Positions 12,825 to 16,453 of a stretch of DNA of 16,453 nt are shown one piece after another. Location: positions 1-16,453 of the forward strand of contig CAYLXC010000020.1 of the NCBI GenBank assembly GCA_964387865.1, written 5' to 3'. Position 1 is the stretch's first letter, and every line of letters begins with the position of its first letter. The position numbers were made by a program, and so were the translations under genes. This DNA is from CAYLXC01 sp964387865. GTDB taxonomy: Bacteria > Patescibacteriota > Microgenomatia > Daviesbacterales > UBA10151. Below the pieces are notes generated by a model that had not been told where the DNA came from, made no database searches, and saw nothing but the letters and a program-made list of their open reading frames with translations.

Positions 12825-13559
12825 ATGGACCAAAATCCCCAATCATCTAATCTTAATCAGCTTGCAATTAATGCAACCCTAGATTCCAGATGGAATGATG
12901 CTTTAAAATTAAATAGACAAATTATAAAACTGGATCCTCAAAATATTGATGCACTAAACCGCCAAGCTCATATTTTTATGGAAAAAGGAAGATCAAATCT
13001 AGCTAAAAAATATTATAGCGAGGTTGTAAAAATTGATCCTTATAACCCGATAGCCATTAAGAATTTAAAAATTATAAAATCATTTAAATCTAATGGAAGA
13101 GGCGATGAAATTCGCACAAACGGGGATTTTAAACTCTCCCCTGCCCTATTTTTGCAAGAACCCGGGAAAACAAAAGTAGTAAGCCTCCTAAAAGTTGCAG
13201 AGCCGCAAAAACTATCAAAAGCCTTTTGCGGGATGCAAGTTAATTTTGCAATTAAAAACAGGAAAATCACAATTGTTGATACAGATGGAAACTATTTGGG
13301 AGTTTTACCAGACGATATCTGCCACCATCTATTAAGACTTATTAAAGGCGGAAATAAATATGATCTTTTTGTAAAATCAATAAGAGTAAACAGTTTATCA
13401 GTTCTTATTAAAGAAACCTTCAGAAGCAAAAGATTTAAAAATCAGCCATCATTTTTGGAAAATTCCAATTCAAAGCCTATAGGTGAGATTATTACCCCGC
13501 TTGATAATCAAGGCGAAGTAGGGGATGAGATTTTAGACGAAGAGGAACAATCTATTTGA
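12825..13559 (+). CDS. TPR-repeat protein with C-terminal domain of unknown function (244 aa)
   Basis: Two tetratricopeptide repeats are visible at about 10-43 (LAINATLDSRWNDALKLNRQIIKLDP) and 44-77 (ALNRQAHIFMEKGRSNLAKKYYSEVVKIDP), ending in the usual LDP/IDP. Residues about 105-205 form a compact beta-rich domain (FLQEPGKTKVVSLL, VNFAIKNRKITIVDTDGNYLGVLPDDICHHLLRLI, SIRVNSLSVLIKETFRS) that I do not recognise. The tail is acidic (EVGDEILDEEEQSI). No signal peptide or membrane segment is seen, so it should be cytoplasmic and probably acts in protein-protein contacts. It is the only plus-strand gene of any size in its region. It has its own promoter and almost no leader, and converges with the operon at 13562-15246 with 2 bases between stop codons. 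Confidence 0.8.
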   Translation: MDQNPQSSNLNQLAINATLDSRWNDALKLNRQIIKLDPQNIDALNRQAHIFMEKGRSNLAKKYYSEVVKIDPYNPIAIKNLKIIKSFKSNGRGDEIRTNGDFKLSPALFLQEPGKTKVVSLLKVAEPQKLSKAFCGMQVNFAIKNRKITIVDTDGNYLGVLPDDICHHLLRLIKGGNKYDLFVKSIRVNSLSVLIKETFRSKRFKNQPSFLENSNSKPIGEIITPLDNQGEVGDEILDEEEQSI

Positions 13560-13570
13560 TTCTAAATAGA
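13551..13570. terminator. Shared hairpin at the convergent gene ends
   Basis: TCTATTT (13551-13557), loop GATTCT, AAATAGA (13564-13570). Both stop codons, TGA on the plus strand and TAG on the minus strand, lie in it. The stem is short and AT-rich, so it is at best a weak bidirectional terminator. Confidence 0.3.
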
Positions 13571-14257
13571 AAGCAGGGCTAAAGCTTCTCTTGATGAAAG
13601 TTGAGGATTATTTGAACTTTTATTAAAACTTCTTTTTTGATAAAAATCCAAAAGTTGGGCATTAGAAAAAGCTTTGGGAAGCTTAATGAGTAAATTGGGC
13701 TCCAAATTTTGCAAAGTAAAGGTAAGACTTTCTCTTTTTGAAGCATCAGCAGATATTACGACAGCCCTAATTTGTGTTTGGAAATGCCCGTCTTTTTTGG
13801 GAAAAAGAATAAGCTGCCACCAAAATTGCTCATCAGAAGAAAGAGGGGGAAATTTTTTAAAATAATTTCTTATCTCTTCTGAGGTAAGTTGTTTAGGATT
13901 TTTAGGCCCCTCTTCCCATGCAGAGAAGTATTCCAAATCTACATTTGTGTAATCCAAAAGCTCCAAAAGATCTAATTCAATTTTATACTTAAGCAAGATA
14001 TTTTTTGGTCCATAAACACAAAGCGCTGATTTATCCCCTTTAATAAGTCTCTCAAAACTCAAAAATTGTTTTGAGGAGCCTAAATCATCATGAATTGAAT
14101 CCAAAAGATTCTTTTCTAATGCAAAAGTTTTGCGGATCAAAAATAGACCATAGTCTTGATCTTTAGAGGGAATTTCCTGAAAATCTCGCATTGAGCGTAT
14201 TGCCAAAACGAAAGATATGGCAATAATTAAAATAAATAGCACTATCCATAAAATCAT
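13562..14257 (-). CDS. Single-anchor membrane protein of unknown function (231 aa)
   Basis: A strong N-terminal hydrophobic segment (MILWIVLFILIIAISFVLAI, residues 1-20) is followed by a soluble domain of about 200 residues rich in aromatic and charged residues (FSAWEEGPKNP at about 110-120; DEQFWWQLILFPKKDGHFQTQIRAVVISAD at about 141-170). Only one membrane span is seen and there is no clear cleavage site, so the domain is probably tethered. No family is recognised. It starts 14 bases after the LCP/LytR_C-like gene and so forms an operon with it, which suggests an envelope role. No Shine-Dalgarno precedes it. Confidence 0.72.
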   Translation of the reverse strand: MILWIVLFILIIAISFVLAIRSMRDFQEIPSKDQDYGLFLIRKTFALEKNLLDSIHDDLGSSKQFLSFERLIKGDKSALCVYGPKNILLKYKIELDLLELLDYTNVDLEYFSAWEEGPKNPKQLTSEEIRNYFKKFPPLSSDEQFWWQLILFPKKDGHFQTQIRAVVISADASKRESLTFTLQNLEPNLLIKLPKAFSNAQLLDFYQKRSFNKSSNNPQLSSREALALLSI

Positions 14258-14271
14258 AATTTTAAGAAAAA

Positions 14272-15246
14272 TTAGAAAGAGTTAAAATAATCTTCACCCA
14301 AAAACAAATCGATTTGCGCTCTGGATGAAGCTAAACCTTCTAAATTTGGATCAATTTTACCATTTTCAACAAATAATTGCTCAAGTCTTTCCAAAGTCTT
14401 TGACTGATCTCCCAAAATTTGAGAATTTCGGAGTCTTTTTTCGCTGTTTGAAACAATAATTACGTCACCTCCAATGTTTGAAATTAACCTTGCAGCTTTT
14501 TGTGCAAGATTGGGGTGATCAGTTGTATTAAAAACTGCTATAGTTTTATGCTCGGATTTGATAGTAGGATCAACTAAGTCTGTATAAAGGGAATCCAGCT
14601 TTATTGGATCTGCTATGTAAACTTGAGTATTATCCGCAAGGAATCGTTTTTCCAAAACATTTGCAACATTTAAATCAACTTTATTTATCTTATCAAATCT
14701 TACGGAAGACAAACCCATTTTAAGTCTTATCATCTCAAATAGAGTTAAGTTTGTTTTTACGTTGGGTAAAATACCAAATAAAGTAGCAGGATTTTTTCTA
14801 AATTCGGAGAGTATCTCATCCGGCTCTTTTTGAGAAAATTCCCCTGAAAAGTCCAATAATCCATCTATTGGCAGGGCAAAAAAGGAGATTAGGGAATTTT
14901 TTAAAAGTTGGGCTCCACCCAGACCATATATTGCGCGAAGCTGCCAATTACCAAATCCGTGTGCAACTTCCAAATATGTTTCATCCGGAATATTGATTAT
15001 GATAATATTTTGGTTTTTGGGGCTATAAGAAACAAAAGAGATTGATTTGGAGCGAATTATAAAATTAATGTTAAAATCTCCATTCCATCTGTAGTATTTT
15101 TTAGTAGACATTTGCCACGGGCTAAAAAATGTTTGGGTTAATTTGACAGCTTGAAATAAAACTAGAAGGAGTATGACCAAACCCAAAACAAAAAGTGCTA
15201 ATATAGAATGAGTTTTAGCAATTCGTCGGGCAGACTTTGCAGGCAT
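14272..15246 (-). CDS. LCP/LytR-CpsA-Psr-like protein with LytR_C domain (324 aa)
   Basis: A basic N-terminus (KSARRIAK) and one transmembrane segment (about 13-35) precede an extracellular region. Residues about 58-135 follow the order of an LCP domain: NFIIRSKSISFVSYSPKNQNIIIINIP, then AIYGLGGAQLLKNSL, then LPIDGLLDFSG. However, the usual IPRD motif is IPDE, and other LCP arginines cannot be placed, so the phosphotransferase site appears degenerate. Residues about 233-318 match a LytR_C domain: KTIAVFNTTDHPNLAQKAARLISNIGGDVIIVSN ending in DLFLGEDY. LCP enzymes attach polymers to the cell wall. This one may be a non-catalytic envelope relative. It heads a two-gene operon and is divergent from the small Pro/Gly-rich gene. 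Confidence 0.7.
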   Translation of the reverse strand: MPAKSARRIAKTHSILALFVLGLVILLLVLFQAVKLTQTFFSPWQMSTKKYYRWNGDFNINFIIRSKSISFVSYSPKNQNIIIINIPDETYLEVAHGFGNWQLRAIYGLGGAQLLKNSLISFFALPIDGLLDFSGEFSQKEPDEILSEFRKNPATLFGILPNVKTNLTLFEMIRLKMGLSSVRFDKINKVDLNVANVLEKRFLADNTQVYIADPIKLDSLYTDLVDPTIKSEHKTIAVFNTTDHPNLAQKAARLISNIGGDVIIVSNSEKRLRNSQILGDQSKTLERLEQLFVENGKIDPNLEGLASSRAQIDLFLGEDYFNSF

Positions 15247-15252
15247 ACTATT

Positions 15253-15300
15253 AGTTTAGACAATTACTACTTGACCGCGCAACTACAAAACAGCTAAACT
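15253..15300. promoter_or_regulatory. Overlapping divergent promoters
   Basis: Plus strand: TTGACC (15271-15276), 18 bases, TAAACT (15295-15300), for the small gene at 15325. Minus strand: TTGCGC (15282-15277), 18 bases, TAAACT (15258-15253), for the LCP-like gene at 15246. The two -10 hexamers are identical and the -35 regions are adjacent, so the promoters would compete. Confidence 0.45.
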
Positions 15301-15310
15301 TATCTTTGAG

Positions 15311-15320
15311 AGGGGGTGAT
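15311..15320 (+). promoter_or_regulatory. Near-consensus Shine-Dalgarno before a TTG start
   Basis: AGGGGGTGAT differs by one base from the full anti-16S complement AGGAGGTGAT. It precedes the TTG at 15325 and is the only extended Shine-Dalgarno seen in the window, which makes the non-ATG start credible and suggests strong translation. Confidence 0.7.
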
Positions 15321-15324
15321 TTAG

Positions 15325-15564
15325 TTGGACGATAATCAAAATCAAGGTGGAATGGGAGGTGGAGGTGGTATGCCTGCCGGAAATAATCCACCAGCACCTA
15401 CTCCTACACCTACACCAGAGCCTGCGCCGGAAGCACCAGCACCAGAAACACCAGTTCCTGAAGCACCTGCACCTGAGCCAGAACCAGGTGGTGAAACAGG
15501 CGGAAGTGATACAGGTGGTGATCAAGGTGGTCAAGCCCCGTCTGGTGGCACACCTGCAATGTAA
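15325..15564 (+). CDS. Small Pro/Ala/Glu- and Gly-rich acidic protein (79 aa)
   Basis: The start is TTG at 15325, set by the strong Shine-Dalgarno just upstream. The chain is low complexity throughout: a Gly/Met/Asn-rich head (GGMGGGGGMPAGNN), a central array of P-x-P and EAPAPE/ETPVPE units (about 22-54), and a Gly/Asp/Gln-rich end (GGSDTGGDQGGQAPSGG). There is no Cys, no hydrophobic segment and no signal peptide, so it is predicted to be disordered, acidic and cytoplasmic. Proline is usually alternated with Ala, Thr or Glu rather than run together, so ribosome stalling should be modest. No function is recognised. Its codon order is regular and the reading frame is well defined, but homologues would be hard to identify through the bias. 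It converges on tgt with 29 bases between. Confidence 0.65.
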   Translation: MDDNQNQGGMGGGGGMPAGNNPPAPTPTPTPEPAPEAPAPETPVPEAPAPEPEPGGETGGSDTGGDQGGQAPSGGTPAM

Positions 15565-15593
15565 AAATTTGAGTGTGTGGGTGTGTAAATCCC

Positions 15594-16453
15594 TTACATA
15601 CCCATATACTCTTTTTTTAACTTCATAAAAGTTCCATTTACTATAGCCTTTCTAATTCTTTTCATTAAATTAATTATGAAATAAACATTATGGTACGTTG
15701 CTAAATTATGGTATAAAAGCTCGCCTGATTCATATAGATGATGAAGATATGTCTTTGAGAATTTTTTACATGCGTAACAAAAACATGTTGGATCAATCGG
15801 CTTTCTATCATTTATAAATTTGCCCATTCTAATATTAAGTGTAAAGTTTTTTCTTCTATATATGGAATTATCAGAATATACTCGGCTTTTTGGTGATATA
15901 TACAGTGATCCATTTCTTGCACGTCTCATGGGAGCAACACAATCGAATAGATCTATCCCGCGCTCTACCCCATTGAACAAATCCTCCACTTCCCCTACTC
16001 CTAAAAGGTGCCTTACTTTTTCATAAGTCACTTTTTCCAAAACCCATTCTATGATTTCATATAAATTTTTTCTTTCACCATAAATCCCACCTATTGCTAT
16101 TGCCTCAAAATTTTTGTCAGTAAATCTGGCAGATTCTATTCTCAGACTTCTATTGGTCCCACCATGGATTACACCGTACATCAACTGTTTACTTTTTAAT
16201 TTTTCAAAAGCAGTTAAAGATCTTATTGCCCATTCTTCAGTTCTTTTAATTGATTGTTCCAAGTGTTTTTCATCATCTTTGTATTCATGGTCATCAAATG
16301 CAACAGTTAAATCAGCTCCCAAGTCAAACTGAAGTTGCATGGATTTTTCCGGGGTTAGAATATGAGTTGATCCATCAAGATGTGATTGAAAAGTTACACC
16401 CTCTTCGTTGATTTTGTTCAATCTGGGTTTTTTGTTTTCATCCATAATTCTTA
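15594..16453 (-). CDS. tgt: tRNA-guanine transglycosylase, 5' end outside the window
   Basis: Tgt exchanges guanine at tRNA position 34 for a 7-deazaguanine (preQ1 in bacteria). The frame is open to the window edge with no stop. The visible ATG at 16445 falls inside the conserved core, so the N-terminal part, including the general-acid Asp region, is missing. Counting from that Met, seen are EEGVTFQSHLDGSTHILTPEKSM (14-36), AFDD (49-52), VIHGG (92-96), IAIGGIYGE (116-124), GVGEVEDLFNGVERGIDLFDC (149-169) with the nucleophile-type Asp168, and the zinc site C221-x-C223-x2-C226 with His252, in a context like SKTYLHHLYESGELL. The C-terminus looks complete. Two substrate-pocket positions are unusual: His53 stands where the usual D-E-C motif has Cys, and His94 where GIVQGG has Gln. 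Confidence 0.92.
   Translation of the reverse strand, partial: RIMDENKKPRLNKINEEGVTFQSHLDGSTHILTPEKSMQLQFDLGADLTVAFDDHEYKDDEKHLEQSIKRTEEWAIRSLTAFEKLKSKQLMYGVIHGGTNRSLRIESARFTDKNFEAIAIGGIYGERKNLYEIIEWVLEKVTYEKVRHLLGVGEVEDLFNGVERGIDLFDCVAPMRRARNGSLYISPKSRVYSDNSIYRRKNFTLNIRMGKFINDRKPIDPTCFCYACKKFSKTYLHHLYESGELLYHNLATYHNVYFIINLMKRIRKAIVNGTFMKLKKEYMGM

Overview
The window looks like chromosome from a bacterium of the Candidate Phyla Radiation (Patescibacteria), most likely a Microgenomates-type lineage. The basis is AT-rich DNA, tightly packed genes with 1-4 base overlaps, few Shine-Dalgarno sites, small single-anchor surface proteins carrying cohesin-like and dockerin-like domains, a PaaX/Cas2-fold regulator, and housekeeping genes (ruvC, yebC, tgt) among lineage-specific membrane proteins. 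The lineage is an inference from gene style; there is no rRNA or other marker to fix it.

Layout. (1) Positions 1-6853, all minus strand: a six-gene surface-protein locus that reads as two related units, each behind its own TTGACA promoter. Unit A is a large N-terminally anchored protein ending in a dockerin (4439-6853) followed by an anchored cohesin (3828-4433). Unit B is an anchored Cys/Pro-rich protein (2669-3772), a secreted dockerin protein (858-2660), an anchored cohesin (203-829) and a secreted cohesin-like protein that runs off the left edge (1-206). The receptors and ligands for non-covalent assembly at the cell surface are therefore encoded side by side, with no recognisable catalytic domain. 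(2) Positions 6930-8861, minus strand: a three-gene cassette from one good promoter, with a tyrosine recombinase, a nuclease-like protein carrying an N-terminal homing-endonuclease-type repeat, and a 71-residue protein. (3) Positions 8862-9747: mostly non-coding, with a decayed inverted repeat, a well-paired three-way-junction element between 9-base direct repeats, and a polypurine tract. (4) Positions 9748-12733, minus strand: a polytopic membrane protein, ruvC, yebC and a truncated PaaX-like regulator. Palindromic elements sit in this region, including one translated inside yebC. The regulator's promoter carries a CCCTATAGGG dyad, and a second copy of the whole site lies between the regulator and yebC. 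(5) Positions 12784-15300: a plus-strand TPR protein converges on a two-gene minus-strand operon (LCP/LytR_C-like protein, then an anchored protein of unknown function). (6) Positions 15271-16453: a small Pro/Ala/Glu/Gly-rich protein with a near-consensus Shine-Dalgarno site, converging on the 3' part of a divergent tgt.

The best candidates for something undescribed are the duplicated cohesin-dockerin locus with its repeated Cys-rich module, the duplicated regulator operator with the truncated regulator, and the structured element at about 9440-9583.
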